DNA from: CAYMJA01 sp964391095
Lineage (GTDB): Bacteria; Patescibacteriota; Minisyncoccia; Minisyncoccales; GWA2-38-27
Assembly (NCBI GenBank): GCA_964391095.1
Contig: CAYMJA010000002.1
Coordinates: forward strand, 23,243 to 87,242
Reading direction: 5' to 3'
DNA: 64,000 nucleotides
Both the position numbers and the translations under genes were made by a program. The notes beneath the pieces were generated by a model. The model was not told the origin of the DNA. It did no database searches and saw only the letters and a list, made by a program, of their open reading frames with translations. Below, in pieces: positions 1 to 8,714 of this stretch; the first letter of the stretch is position 1, and the number at the start of each line of letters is the position of its first letter.

Positions 1-241
1 CCCAACACAAAATAACATTAGATAAAGTGGCAAGCATGCTGGCAAGGCTTGCCAGAATCCAAAATACCACGGCGACCATAGCGCTTGGGATGGTAAGCGG
101 TAAACTTTTTAAGGCTTCCCAAATACCCGCTGAAGCCGATGAGGGCAAAAATAAAAATCCTAGAGAAACAAAAACCGAGAGAAATAGAAAAATTTTCTTT
201 TTAGGTAAAAAATAGAAAAATTTTTTAGATATTCGGGACAT
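1..241 (-). CDS. Secreted/membrane protein, 3' end cut by window edge
   Basis: An ATG at 241 (minus strand) opens a frame that runs uninterrupted off the left edge (80 codons visible). The product starts MSRISKKFFYFLPKKK, followed by a hydrophobic stretch (about residues 17-33) ending in SSASA, a classic signal peptide with AxA-type cleavage. A second hydrophobic segment (about 50-78) follows. This layout, a signal peptide then membrane segments, is common in CPR type IV secretion or pilus-associated membrane proteins, but too little is present to name it. The 62-residue plus-strand frame at 27-215 is its antisense shadow. The start sits 26 bp upstream of the rsmA stop on the same strand, so it may be downstream of rsmA in one transcript only if translation runs rsmA first; here rsmA is upstream (267-1169, minus) and this gene follows it. 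Confidence 0.6.
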   Translation of the reverse strand, partial: MSRISKKFFYFLPKKKIFLFLSVFVSLGFLFLPSSASAGIWEALKSLPLTIPSAMVAVVFWILASLASMLATLSNVILCW

Positions 242-266
242 TAAATTATTATAATACAAATAAACA

Positions 267-1169
267 TTAGGGAGTAGTGAATAACTGTTTAGACGCTTTA
301 GCCAAGTTAATCCAATCGCTGATATTTAATGTTTCGGCTCTTTGGATTGGTTTGATATTGTTTTTTAAAAGCCAGTCCTTAACCTGCTCTTTATTTAATT
401 TTAAACCATTTGTTAAGTTATTGGCAAGTTGTTTTCTGGGTTGAGAAAAGCCCGCTTTAACAATTTTAAAGAATTGCTCGCGGAACGATGCTGAACCGCA
501 CGCTGGACTACGCGGAATAATTTGAATTATGGCAGAATCTACCTTAGGAGAGGGCCAGAAAGATATTTTAGAGACGTAAGAAATAATTTTGGGCTTGGCG
601 TAAAACTGGACGGATACTGCTAAAAGGTTCATTTTGGGAGGTTTAGCGCAAATTCTTTGAGCAACCTCTTTCTGGATTATCAAAACCATCTTTTGGGGAG
701 GATTGTCGCTTTCTAAAAACTTTCTAATTACCGGAGCAGTGATATAAAAAGGAAGATTGGCAACTATTTTATAGTGGATAACGAGTAAATGGGTAATTTT
801 TAAAATGTCTCCCTGAATAATTTTAACGTTTTTACAATCTTTCACCCCGTTAGAGATACCCTCTTTCTGTGTTTTTTCTCTGTCCCCAAAATCTCTAACG
901 GGGTTCAGCACCTCTTTTAATATCTCCACCATTTTTGGGTCTTTCTCCACCGCAATTACTTTCTTTGTGTTTTTAACTAATTCCTGAGTTAGAGCCCCAA
1001 TACCCGGTCCTATTTCTAAAATAATATCTTCTGAACAGAGTTCAGCTGTTTTAGTAACTTTTTTAACTACCTTTTTATTAATTAAAAAATTCTGACCAAG
1101 TCGTTTTGAGGGCCGAATTTTATGCTTTTTAAGTAAATTTTTAATAACACCCTTAGAGGTCAACTTCAT
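267..1169 (-). CDS. rsmA: 16S rRNA dimethyladenosine transferase RsmA (KsgA)
   Basis: Dimethylates the two adjacent adenines in the 3'-terminal helix of 16S rRNA using SAM. Visible motifs: KRLGQNFLIN near the N-terminus (family signature), the SAM-binding ILEIGPGIGALTQEL (about residues 50-64), and the catalytic NLPFYITAPV (NLPF/Y motif, about 138-147). The C-terminal FSQPRKQLANNL matches the family helix. Length 300 aa is slightly over the usual 260-280. The excess is explained by residues about 88-108 (NPVRD...ISNGVK), which are encoded by a 61-bp palindromic element (844-904) and sit between the strand ending KDPKMVEILKEV and the conserved GDI motif. The gene starts at an ATG 41 bp from the divergent promoter of the next gene. 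Confidence 0.95.
   Translation of the reverse strand: MKLTSKGVIKNLLKKHKIRPSKRLGQNFLINKKVVKKVTKTAELCSEDIILEIGPGIGALTQELVKNTKKVIAVEKDPKMVEILKEVLNPVRDFGDREKTQKEGISNGVKDCKNVKIIQGDILKITHLLVIHYKIVANLPFYITAPVIRKFLESDNPPQKMVLIIQKEVAQRICAKPPKMNLLAVSVQFYAKPKIISYVSKISFWPSPKVDSAIIQIIPRSPACGSASFREQFFKIVKAGFSQPRKQLANNLTNGLKLNKEQVKDWLLKNNIKPIQRAETLNISDWINLAKASKQLFTTP
844..904. repeat. Palindromic element family A, copy 1 (inside rsmA)
   Basis: Perfect 14-bp inverted ends, ACCCCGTTAGAGAT at 844-857 and ATCTCTAACGGGGT at 891-904, enclose a 33-bp centre; total 61 bp. It is read in frame in rsmA as NPVRDFGDREKTQ...ISNGV. The same element occurs in yifB, nusA and twice in tig. Confidence 0.92.
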
Positions 1170-1209
1170 TAATTTATTCTACCATAGAACTATAAGTTAC
1201 GCTTAAAAT

Positions 1210-1238
1210 TTGACAAAGATTGAAAGATAAGATATAAT
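1210..1238 (+). promoter_or_regulatory. Sigma70-type promoter for small membrane protein
   Basis: TTGACA (1210-1215) and TATAAT (1233-1238) are both consensus and are separated by exactly 17 bp. Expected start of transcription is near 1245, about 50 nt before the ATG at 1296. Confidence 0.85.
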
Positions 1239-1295
1239 GTAAAAATAGCTCAAAATTGTTTTTTAAAAATTTAATAAAGAAAGGAAGTGAACGAA

Positions 1296-1769
1296 ATGCC
1301 GATAATACTCTTACCGATAGCGGTTTTGTCAGTTTATGTTGGTTTATTCATAGAATGCTTTCGTAGATCTATTTTCCGGGGTTTTCTGCTTCTTGGAATC
1401 ACAGCACCTATATATTATCTTGCTGGTCTTTGTTATAAAAGTGCAGAAGCAAAAGGTATGTCTGATTTTTTAACCCTTGAAGGTATTAGTTGGTGGCTGT
1501 TGGCAGCATTGATCTGGATAGTTTTGATAGTAGCTGTTTGGGAGAAGAAATCTCTGCCTATAGTAATAGGGATTAGCGTTTTCGTTGTTTATTTTATAGG
1601 TTTCTTTTGGTATATAACTGTGGTTTTTCCTAAAATACCCGAGAGTTATAGTTCTACCATCGGCTCGATTTTCTATATTGCCTCTTTGTTATTGGGGGCA
1701 ATAGGAATTTTTGTTTTTCCGATCCTTGCGGGATGGGAAACACGGAAACTTATAAAAAAGGGAGATTAA
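1296..1769 (+). CDS. Small polytopic membrane protein of unknown function
   Basis: About 157 residues with four or five hydrophobic segments (roughly residues 1-20, 28-45, 65-83, 88-110 and 122-146), and a short positively charged C-terminus (WETRKLIKKGD). I do not recognise the family. A GTG at 1287 would add three residues, but the Shine-Dalgarno-like AAAGGAAG at 1280-1287 overlaps that GTG and is well placed for the ATG at 1296. It is monocistronic: a consensus promoter lies upstream (1210-1238) and a terminator overlaps the stop codon. Confidence 0.75.
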   Translation: MPIILLPIAVLSVYVGLFIECFRRSIFRGFLLLGITAPIYYLAGLCYKSAEAKGMSDFLTLEGISWWLLAALIWIVLIVAVWEKKSLPIVIGISVFVVYFIGFFWYITVVFPKIPESYSSTIGSIFYIASLLLGAIGIFVFPILAGWETRKLIKKGD

Positions 1770-1787
1770 AACAACCTCCCTTTTTTT
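1755..1787 (+). terminator. Rho-independent terminator overlapping stop codon
   Basis: AAAAAGGGAG (1755-1764) pairs with CTCCCTTTTT (1776-1785), followed by a T-run. The stop codon lies inside the loop. Confidence 0.8.
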
Positions 1788-1810
1788 CTTTTCCTCTGTG
1801 GAAAAGTCGC

Positions 1811-1839
1811 TTGACCTTTAATTAGGTATAGGATAGTAT
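1811..1839 (+). promoter_or_regulatory. Promoter directly upstream of M23 peptidase
   Basis: TTGACC (1811-1816), 17-bp spacer, TAGTAT (1834-1839). The ATG at 1849 is 9 nt past the -10 box, so the mRNA would be leaderless or nearly so. Confidence 0.75.
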
Positions 1840-1848
1840 ATTAAAATA

Positions 1849-2949
1849 ATGTTTTTCTTAAGGAAACTTACCGAAAGATTTAAAATGGTTTTTAGAAAAT
1901 TCCCTAAAGGTTCCCTTTTATTTTTGGGAATATTTTTGATTGTTCTCCTATTCGGAATTTTAGTTTTTGGTCCGAATTTATCCTCAAAATTCCTTTCTTT
2001 GAGGAATTTTTCTTTTTTAACAGCCAGCTTCAGGGATAAAATTCAGAGTTCTTCTCAAGAGTTATTCGTTGAACCGGTAAAAAATTTCTTGAGAGAATCT
2101 CCGGAAATGACTTTTGTTCAAGGGAATAGTATAGTTGGGATTTCGTCTCCGGCAACAATTACCCCTCAGGTTTTGGGCAGTATATTAGGAAGCGTTGAAA
2201 CAGGAACAGAAACGAGGAGAGAAATTATTGAATATGTGGTGGAATCGGGCGATACTCTTTCTTCTATTGCCGCCAAATTTGACGTTTCTTTTAATACGAT
2301 TTTATGGGCTAATGATTTGAGCGAAAATGCAGTAATTAAACCAGGGCAAAAATTAGTTATTTTACCGGTTTCAGGAATTGTTCATCTTGTTAAAAAGGGC
2401 GACACTTTAAGTAAAATCGCCGAGACATACAAAGGGAAAGTTGAGGAAATTATTGTTCTTAATGACCTTTCCGGCGAAGGAGATATTTTTATTGGTGATA
2501 TTGTAATAATTCCTGATGGAAAGATGCCCTCAAGAATTTCTCATATTGCTTTAACTCCTTTAGCCGAGTCCTATTTCATCTTTCCTTGTGAAGGGAAAAT
2601 AAGCCAAGGACTTCATCCCTTTAATGCTGTTGATATTGCTAACAGCTGTGGAAAACCAGTAGTAGCAGCAGCCAGCGGGACAATTCAGAGAGCCAGCTGG
2701 GTTAATAATATTTATGGCAAAAGAGTTACTATTTTACACCCAAATGGCGTAGTTACTTCTTATAATCATTTGTCTAAGGTTTTAGTTACTTCGGGCCAAA
2801 CAGTAAGCGCCGGAGATATTATCGGTCATATAGGAAATACTGGTTATACCTTAGGCGCTACTGGTTGCCATCTTCATTTTGCGGTTAGGAATGCAAAAAA
2901 CTTTTTAGCTAAGTATTCAGTAGGAACCTATCTAAGTTGGAAGAAATAA
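1849..2949 (+). CDS. LysM-containing M23 family metallopeptidase
   Basis: Predicted cell-wall hydrolase that binds and cleaves peptidoglycan cross-links outside the membrane. A single N-terminal membrane segment (about residues 22-42) is followed by a linker and two LysM domains: YVVESGDTLSSIAAKF (from about 128) and HLVKKGDTLSKIAETY (from about 179). The C-terminal LytM/M23 domain carries the zinc ligands in HPFNAVDI (HxxxxxD) and the HLHF motif (HxH) near residue 345, so the site looks complete. It is transcribed alone from a promoter that abuts its start codon, and shares a bidirectional terminator with the convergent yifB. Confidence 0.9.
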   Translation: MFFLRKLTERFKMVFRKFPKGSLLFLGIFLIVLLFGILVFGPNLSSKFLSLRNFSFLTASFRDKIQSSSQELFVEPVKNFLRESPEMTFVQGNSIVGISSPATITPQVLGSILGSVETGTETRREIIEYVVESGDTLSSIAAKFDVSFNTILWANDLSENAVIKPGQKLVILPVSGIVHLVKKGDTLSKIAETYKGKVEEIIVLNDLSGEGDIFIGDIVIIPDGKMPSRISHIALTPLAESYFIFPCEGKISQGLHPFNAVDIANSCGKPVVAAASGTIQRASWVNNIYGKRVTILHPNGVVTSYNHLSKVLVTSGQTVSAGDIIGHIGNTGYTLGATGCHLHFAVRNAKNFLAKYSVGTYLSWKK

Positions 2950-2976
2950 AAATAGCAAATATTATAGATAGTAAGC

Positions 2977-3007
2977 AAAAAAGCATCTCTATTGAGAATG
3001 CTTTTTT
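2977..3007. terminator. Bidirectional terminator between M23 gene and yifB
   Basis: AAAAAAGCAT (2977-2986) pairs with ATGCTTTTTT (2998-3007) around an 11-nt loop. A- and T-runs on both flanks suit both converging genes. The assembly gap begins at the next base. Confidence 0.8.
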
Positions 3008-3107
3008 NNNNNNNNNNNNNNNNNNNNNNNNNNNNNNNNNNNNNNNNNNNNNNNNNNNNNNNNNNNNNNNNNNNNNNNNNNNNNNNNNNNNNNNNNNNNN
3101 NNNNNNN
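3008..3107. other. Assembly gap (100 N)
   Basis: Exactly 100 Ns, the conventional size for a gap of unknown length. It removes the last few codons of yifB. Confidence 0.99.
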
Positions 3108-4681
3108 GTTAAATGGTTGTAAGAAATATTTTCCGAATAATCTAAATCAGCAATAGTTCGGGCTACTTTTAAAACTCGGTGATAACCACGGGCAGAAAGT
3201 TTTCCCGAGTCAACGAAACGTTTCAAAATATTTTTAGACCTGAAATCAATTTGGCAGTATTTTTTAATTTGAGGAATTTTCATTTCAGAATTGACAAAAC
3301 TATCTGCTGACGAAAACCGTTCTCTTTGGATTTCTCGGGCTTTTTCTATTTTTTCTCTTATCTTAGAGCTAGAGTTTTTTTCGTCAGGAGCAGTTAATTT
3401 TTCAAACTTTACTTGAGGAACATTAATAAAAAGGTCAATACGGTCAATTAAGGGTCCTGAGAGTTTTCTTCTATATTTGGCAATTTGGGAAGGTGTACAC
3501 TGGCAAACCTTATTTGGGTCGTTGTAATGACCGCAGGGACAAGGATTTGCAGCGGCAACAAGAGTAAAACGAGCCGGAAAGGTTAAATGGTGTTTAGCCC
3601 TTAAAATAGTAATTGTTCCGTCTTCTAAGGGTTGGCGTAAACTTTCTAAAACATCTCTATGAAATTCCGGGAATTCATCTAAAAATAAAACGCCTCGATG
3701 GGCTAAAGTTATTTCTCCGGCTTTTGGGGGATTCCCTCCGCCGATTAAGGCCGCTTCAGAAGCAGTGTGATGAGGAGAACGAAAAGGTCGGTAGTTAATT
3801 AGAGGTTTTTCTTTTGGTAATAGTCCGGCGACGCTGTAGATTTTAGTGACTTCTAATGATTCTTCAAAAGCAAGGTCGGGCAAAATGGATGGAAGAGAAC
3901 TGGCTAAAAGGCTTTTTCCCGTACCAGGGGGTCCCTGCATTAATAGATTGTGGCCTCCGGCAGCAGTAATTTCTAATGCTCTTTTAGCGCTTTCTTGACC
4001 CTTAATCCAACTTAGATCCATCGGATAGTTTGGTCTTTCTAAGAAGTCCTTAATGTTAATTTTGAAGGGAGCTATTTGAATTTTTCCTTCCAAGTAATCA
4101 ACGGTGTCTTTTAAGGATTCCACTCCGATTATTTTTACCCCGTTAGAGATTTGTTCTCTTTGTGCCTTTTCCTTATCTTCAGAATCTCTAACGGGGTTAG
4201 GATTTTGTTCGCTTTTTTCAGAAGCTGAAACCAAGGCAGCTTCCGGAGCATTAGCTTTTGGCAAGATTATTTCTTTCCAACCTTTTGCTTTGGCGGCGAG
4301 AGTAAGAGAAAGCACTCCTTTTATTGGTCTTAATTTGCCATCTAAGGATAGTTCCCCAATAAAAATTTTTTCTTGGGAATTAAATTTAATCTGACCAGAT
4401 GCAGATAAATATCCCAAAGCAATTGGAAGGTCATACAAAGAACCTTCTTTCTTTAGGTCGGCGGGAGCTAAGTTTACCAGAATTCTCTGGGGTTGTTGAT
4501 AGGGAGATTGAAAACCCGAACTTTTAATTGCTGCTCCAACTCTTTCTTTTGATTCCTCTACCGCTTTATCAGGCAGGCCGACGATATTAAAACAGCGGAG
4601 ACCGTAAGAGATGTCTGTTTCTACTTCAATAATTTGAGCATCAAGCCCGGTAATAGCTGCTGAAAAAACCTTAGAAGACAT
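3108..4681 (-). CDS. yifB: YifB/ComM family AAA+ Mg-chelatase-like protein, C-terminus in gap
   Basis: Member of the YifB/ComM family; ComM is a hexameric helicase that promotes branch migration during natural transformation. The N-terminal ChlI-like domain (AAITGLDAQIIEVETDIS...) is followed by an AAA core with Walker A GPPGTGKS (about residues 249-256), Walker B GVLFLDEF and the conserved Cys cluster ANPCPCGHYNDPNKVCQC. The C-terminal Mg_chelatase_C domain reaches YSENISYNHL before the N-gap. The family ends only about 10-20 residues later, so little is missing. Residues about 161-181 are encoded by palindromic element A (4137-4197), an in-frame insertion at a variable loop. It overlaps the upstream NUDIX gene by 11 bp, indicating one transcript. 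A role in DNA uptake fits the pilin genes nearby, but that is inference. Confidence 0.92.
4137..4197. repeat. Palindromic element family A, copy 2 (inside yifB)
   Basis: Ends ACCCCGTTAGAGAT (4137-4150) and ATCTCTAACGGGGT (4184-4197), total 61 bp, identical in length to the rsmA copy. Read in frame as NPVRDSEDKEKAQ...ISNGV. Confidence 0.92.
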
Positions 4682-5108
4682 AATTTAAGCCAAGTTCTTT
4701 GGCAACGTCCGGGTCAAGATTAGTGGTAATTAAACCTTTGATTTCCTCTGGCTTAACCCATTTAATTTCTGCTATCTCGTGGGGTTCTTTTGGTTCAGCG
4801 ATTGGGTTTGGTGAAGCCAACTCGCACAAATGATAGACAACCATTACAAAAAATTGAGGGTGCATACGAAGCGCTATTTGTTTAATTGGATTGACATCGT
4901 AACCAGTTTCATCTAATGTCTCTCTTTTGACGCACTCTTCCCTGGTTTCATTTAGACGTTGTTTTCCGCCGGGAAAAGCCCAAAGGAGAATTGAACCGTT
5001 TCTTCCTCTTTCTTTTTTTACTCGCCTAATCATTAATACTTGACCTTGTTTATTCACAACCACAGATAGATTGATAAAATCTTTAGCTTCAATGTTTTTA
5101 TTTTCCAT
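4671..5108 (-). CDS. NUDIX hydrolase
   Basis: 145 aa, a single NUDIX domain. The NUDIX box is visible from about residue 48: GGKQRLNE...REECVKRETLDETGY, matching Gx5Ex7REUxEExGU with Asp in place of one Glu. Members hydrolyse nucleoside diphosphates linked to another moiety, and many clean up oxidised or excess nucleotides; the substrate cannot be read from sequence. The C-terminal half (HEIAEIKWVKPEEI) is typical of the family. It is the first gene of a two-gene unit with yifB (11-bp overlap). Confidence 0.88.
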   Translation of the reverse strand: MENKNIEAKDFINLSVVVNKQGQVLMIRRVKKERGRNGSILLWAFPGGKQRLNETREECVKRETLDETGYDVNPIKQIALRMHPQFFVMVVYHLCELASPNPIAEPKEPHEIAEIKWVKPEEIKGLITTNLDPDVAKELGLNYVF

Positions 5109-5233
5109 AAACTTTAAATAATTTAAATTATTATAGTTTGCTTTAATATCTAAAATTATTTCATATATTTTCTAAAATAACAAGAAAGAGCAGAGCTCTT
5201 TTCTTTTTTAAAAAATTTGGTACAATTAAACCA

Positions 5234-5720
5234 ATGAGAAAAATATCTTTAATATTTTTTTTAGCTTTGTTATTTTTATCTTTTAGTCCTAACTTAATCC
5301 AAGCAGCTGGTTTGGTGCCTTGCGGTGGAGAGGGTGAACCCGTTTGTCAGCTCTGTCATTTTTTTGTAATGTTTGATAATATTATTGATTTTCTTTTANN
5401 NNNNNNNNNNNNNNNNNNNNNNNNNNNNNNNNNNNNNNNNNNNNNNNNNNNNNNNNNNNNNNNNNNNNNNNNNNNNNNNNNNNNNNNNNNNNNNNNNNTT
5501 TATGTATATTCTTGCTTATGCTGGTGGAGTTGAAAAAGGTCCGGAAATGATTTCCCAAGCCAAACGTTTGTTTACAGCCGTGGCAATCGGCCTTTTAATA
5601 ATTTATGGAGCTTTTCTTATTGTTGGATTATTTTTTCAGTTTATTGGATTAAATACTTGGACAACTGATATTTATCATACCTGGTGGGAAAGTGGCCTTT
5701 TTGAAATCCCTTGTCCCTAA
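5234..5720 (+). CDS. VirB2/TrbC-like small pilin or membrane protein, interrupted by gap
   Basis: The 5' part encodes a signal peptide (MRKISLIFFLALLFLSF...IQAAG) then a conserved Cys-rich start (LVPCGGEGEPVCQLCHF) and the beginning of a membrane helix. After the 100-N gap, the 3' part continues with AYAGGVEKGPEMISQAKRLFTAVAIGLLIIYGAFLIVG and a short tail. This order of signal peptide, CxxC segment and two hydrophobic helices around a small loop is the Parcubacterial VirB2/TrbC-like family, associated with type IV secretion or conjugative pili. The two halves are in different frames in the assembly; a true gap length divisible by three joins them. A -10-like TACAAT (5221-5226) lies 7 nt before the ATG. 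Confidence 0.7.
5399..5498. other. Assembly gap (100 N) inside pilin-like gene
   Basis: Exactly 100 Ns of arbitrary length. It removes the centre of the first membrane segment of the pilin-like protein. Confidence 0.99.
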
Positions 5721-5727
5721 ATTATTC

Positions 5728-5799
5728 GCCCCCATAACTCAATTGGCAGAGTAGTTGCCTCTTAAGCAATTAGTCCAGGTTCGAGTCCTGGTGGGGGCA
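5728..5799 (+). tRNA. tRNA-Lys (anticodon CUU)
   Basis: Acceptor GCCCCCA pairs with TGGGGGC, D-arm ACTC...GAGT, anticodon loop CTCTTAA (anticodon CTT), T-arm CCAGG-TTCGAGT-CCTGG. No CCA is encoded. It lies 7 bp after the pilin-like gene and 17 bp before rpsO, so probably shares a transcript with rpsO. Confidence 0.95.
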
Positions 5800-5816
5800 C
5801 GATGATATAAAGTATT

Positions 5817-6083
5817 ATGTTAACTCCAAAAGAAAAAACAAAGATTATCAAAAAATATAAACTTCACGAAACAGACACTGGGTCTGATGAAGTTCAAATT
5901 GCCCTGCTTACAGAAGAGATTAAAAGATTACTTTCACATTTGAAAAAGCACTCTAAAGATATTCATTCTAGGAGAGGACTTTTAGCTATGGTGGAAAAAA
6001 GAAGAAAACTTTTAAAATATCTACAAGAAAAGCATGAAAAGAGGTATAATAAGATTATTAAAACAATAGGACTTAAAAGATAA
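5817..6083 (+). CDS. rpsO: 30S ribosomal protein uS15
   Basis: 88 aa, the usual size. It contains the family core [36 protein letters not shown] and the [10 protein letters not shown] helix that contacts 16S rRNA h20-h22. S15 is a primary binder in assembly of the platform. It sits directly after tRNA-Lys, and 4 bp before a NYN gene and pnp, recalling the classical rpsO-pnp operon in which S15 and PNPase are co-regulated at mRNA level. Confidence 0.97.
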   Translation: MLTPKEKTKIIKKYKLHETDTGSDEVQIALLTEEIKRLLSHLKKHSKDIHSRRGLLAMVEKRRKLLKYLQEKHEKRYNKIIKTIGLKR

Positions 6084-6087
6084 CTTT

Positions 6088-6591
6088 ATGGTCATTAAAC
6101 ACATTGGACAAAGGATAGGCGTCTTAATTGATGTCCAAAACCTTTATCATTCAGCCAAAAATTTATATCAAGCTCGGGTTAATTTTCGAGAAGTTTTAAA
6201 ATTAGCTGTTAGTAAAAGGAATTTAATTAGGGTTTTTGCTTATGTGGTGAGAACAAAGAGCGGAGAAGAAAAACCCTTTTTTGAAGCCCTAATTAAACTC
6301 GGAATTGAAACAAGAGTGAGAGATCTTCAGGAATTTTATGGAGGAGCAAAAAAAGCAGATTGGGATGTAGGCATTGTCATTGACGCTATAAGGATAGCTC
6401 CAAGTGTTGATACTTTGATTCTTGCTTCCGGCGACGGAGATTTTATTGCTTTAGTTGAATATTTAAAGAATCAGGGGAAAAGAGTGGAAGTTATTGCTTT
6501 TGGAAGGTCAACTTCTGCTCTTTTAAGGGAAGTGGCTGATGAATTTATTGACCTGGAAGGAGCGCCTGAAAAATATTTGTTAAAAAAGTGA
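6088..6591 (+). CDS. NYN domain (LabA/DUF88-type) putative RNase
   Basis: 167 aa. GVLIDVQNLYHSAK (about residues 10-23) carries the first Asp and Asn of the PIN-like NYN fold, KADWDVGIVIDA (about 90-101) the second acidic cluster, and LILASGDGDFIALVEYLKNQGKRVEVIAF the SGDGDF third motif. These acidic residues bind metal in NYN ribonucleases. It is inserted between rpsO and pnp with 4 bp and an overlap of 4 bp (GTGA), so all three are co-translated. The context points to RNA processing or decay, but this is inference. Confidence 0.85.
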   Translation: MVIKHIGQRIGVLIDVQNLYHSAKNLYQARVNFREVLKLAVSKRNLIRVFAYVVRTKSGEEKPFFEALIKLGIETRVRDLQEFYGGAKKADWDVGIVIDAIRIAPSVDTLILASGDGDFIALVEYLKNQGKRVEVIAFGRSTSALLREVADEFIDLEGAPEKYLLKK

Positions 6592-8687
6592 AAAGAAATA
6601 AATTTAATCTAAAAATAGCAGGGAAAAATATTGAGGTTGAAGCAAGGAATTTAGCCGAACAGGCAAATGGCGATGTTTTGGTCCGTTGCGGCGATACCTT
6701 GGTGTTGGCTACTTGTGTGATGGGAAAAGAAGATCAAGAAAGTCTTGGTTTTTTCCCGTTAACAGTTGAATATAGAGAGAAATATTATGCTGCTGGGAAA
6801 ATCAAGGGTTCTCGATATATTAAAAGAGAGGGTCGTCCTTCTGATGAAGCAGTTTGTAATGCTCGGCTCATTGACCGGGCTATTCGGCCGAGATTCCCTG
6901 AATATCTATTTAGAGGGGTTCAGGTAATAACAACCGTTCTTTCTTGGGATGGTCAAAATGACCCCGATATTATTGGTTTGTTAGCCGCCTCTTTTGCTTT
7001 ATCTATTTCTGATATACCCTGGCTCGGTCCTATCGCAGCGGTTAGGATTGGTCGGATAAATGGAGAGTTTGTTTTAAACCCGACTTATGAAGAAAGAGAG
7101 AACAGCGAAATAGATCTTATTTTTGCCGGAGGAGAAAAAGACGAAAAGATTCTAATTAATATGATTGAGGGGGGTTTTGAAGAAGTTGAAGAGAATATAG
7201 TTTTAGAGGCTTTAAATTTTTCAAAAGAATATTTAAAAGAACTTATTGTTTTTCAAAAAGAAGTTATAGAAAAAATAGAAACAGAGAAAATTCAGATAGA
7301 ATATCTTCCTCAAGATACTGTTTTAGAAAAAGAAATTAGAGAATTTTTAGGGAAAAAATTAGAAGATGTTATTTTTCAAAAAGGTAAAACCAAGGACACA
7401 GAAGAGCTTAATAATCTAAAAAAAGAGTTAATCTCTTTTATTGAAGAAAAATACCCTGGAGAAGGGAAAACAAGATATGCTCAAGATTTTTTTGAGAGGG
7501 AGATTGATTACCTGATTCATAAAAATGTTATAAAATATAACAAGAGGCCAGATGGCAGAAAATTGGACGAAATAAGAGAGATTCATTGCGAGGCCGGCCT
7601 TTTGCCGAGAACTCATGGTTCGGGTCTGTTCTGTCGAGGGAAAACCAAGGCCTTGTCTATTTTAACTTTAGGAGGTCCCGGAGACCAGCAGTTATTAGAA
7701 GGTATGGAGATTGTTGGTAAAAAAAGGTTTATGCATCATTATAATTTCCCTCCTTATTCGGTTGGAGAGGTTAGGCCATTAAGAGGTCCCGGGAGAAGAG
7801 AAATCGGTCACGGCATGTTAGCAGAAAAAGCCCTTTTGTCCTTAATTCCCGATTTTGAAGAATTTCCTTATACTATAAGAGTGGTCTCGGAAATGCTTTC
7901 TTCTAACGGTTCTACTTCTATGGCTTCGGTTTGCGGTTCTTCCTTGGCTCTTATGGATGCCGGAGTGCCCATAAAGAGGCCAGTTGCCGGCATTGCTGTT
8001 GGCCTGCTCCAAGACGAGGAGACAGGCGATTACAAAGTTTTAACCGACATTCAGGGACCAGAAGACCATTATGGAGATATGGACCTTAAGGTTGCCGGAA
8101 CCAGAAAAGGAATTACTGCTATCCAAATGGATGTCAAAATTCAGGGGATAACTGAGCCCATTATGAAAGAGGCCTTATTAAGGGCTAGAAAAGCAAGGTT
8201 GGAGATTTTAGATTCAATGGAGAAAATTTTAGCGAGACCTAGGGTCGAACTATCGCCCTATGCCCCCAAAATTTTAACCGTTCAAATTAATCCGGAGAAA
8301 ATCGGGGAAGTAATAGGACCGGGAGGGAAGGTGATTAATAAAATTATTGAAGAAACTGGTGCAGCAATAGACATTCAAGAGTCCGGACTTATTTTTGTTA
8401 CTTCGGAGAAAGAGGAAGCAGCTAAACAAGCAATTGTTCAAATAAAAAACATCACCAGAGAGGTTGAAATTGGAGAAATTTTCCAGGGTAAAGTGAAAAG
8501 GATTTTGGATTTCGGTGCTTTTGTGGAAATTCTGCCAGGGCAGGAAGGACTAATTCATATTTCTAAATTAGGTCCCGGAAGGGTAAAAAAAGTTGAAGAT
8601 GTAGTAAGAATTGGAGATATAGTTTCAGTAGAAGTGATCTCTATTGATGAACAGGGTAGAATTAATTTAAAATTAATAAAGAATTAG
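6588..8687 (+). CDS. pnp: Polyribonucleotide nucleotidyltransferase (PNPase)
   Basis: 3'-5' phosphorolytic exoribonuclease that degrades RNA to NDPs. 699 aa, full length. Order of domains: first RNase PH domain (about 10-215), all-helical linker, second RNase PH domain (about 310-540, with FNGSTSM-like SSNGSTSMASVCGSSLALMDAG and the metal site near GDMDLKVAGT), KH domain (IGEVIGPGGKVINKIIEE, about 567-584), and S1 domain (GKVKRILDFGAFVEILPG, from about 633). The start is GTG at 6588, overlapping the TGA of the NYN gene (GTGA), typical of translational coupling. Confidence 0.97.
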   Translation: MKRNKFNLKIAGKNIEVEARNLAEQANGDVLVRCGDTLVLATCVMGKEDQESLGFFPLTVEYREKYYAAGKIKGSRYIKREGRPSDEAVCNARLIDRAIRPRFPEYLFRGVQVITTVLSWDGQNDPDIIGLLAASFALSISDIPWLGPIAAVRIGRINGEFVLNPTYEERENSEIDLIFAGGEKDEKILINMIEGGFEEVEENIVLEALNFSKEYLKELIVFQKEVIEKIETEKIQIEYLPQDTVLEKEIREFLGKKLEDVIFQKGKTKDTEELNNLKKELISFIEEKYPGEGKTRYAQDFFEREIDYLIHKNVIKYNKRPDGRKLDEIREIHCEAGLLPRTHGSGLFCRGKTKALSILTLGGPGDQQLLEGMEIVGKKRFMHHYNFPPYSVGEVRPLRGPGRREIGHGMLAEKALLSLIPDFEEFPYTIRVVSEMLSSNGSTSMASVCGSSLALMDAGVPIKRPVAGIAVGLLQDEETGDYKVLTDIQGPEDHYGDMDLKVAGTRKGITAIQMDVKIQGITEPIMKEALLRARKARLEILDSMEKILARPRVELSPYAPKILTVQINPEKIGEVIGPGGKVINKIIEETGAAIDIQESGLIFVTSEKEEAAKQAIVQIKNITREVEIGEIFQGKVKRILDFGAFVEILPGQEGLIHISKLGPGRVKKVEDVVRIGDIVSVEVISIDEQGRINLKLIKN

Positions 8688-8714
8688 TATCTCCTGCGTC
8701 AAAAAATAGTCTTC

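Noticed and set aside
27..215. 62-residue plus-strand frame at the left edge
   Set aside because: It is antisense to a minus-strand frame with a signal peptide that begins at 241 and is clearly a better gene.
481..530. Palindromic insertion near the rsmA C-terminus (CGCGGAACGATGCTG...)
   Set aside because: The arms are too mismatched to support a palindrome; ordinary sequence variation explains it.
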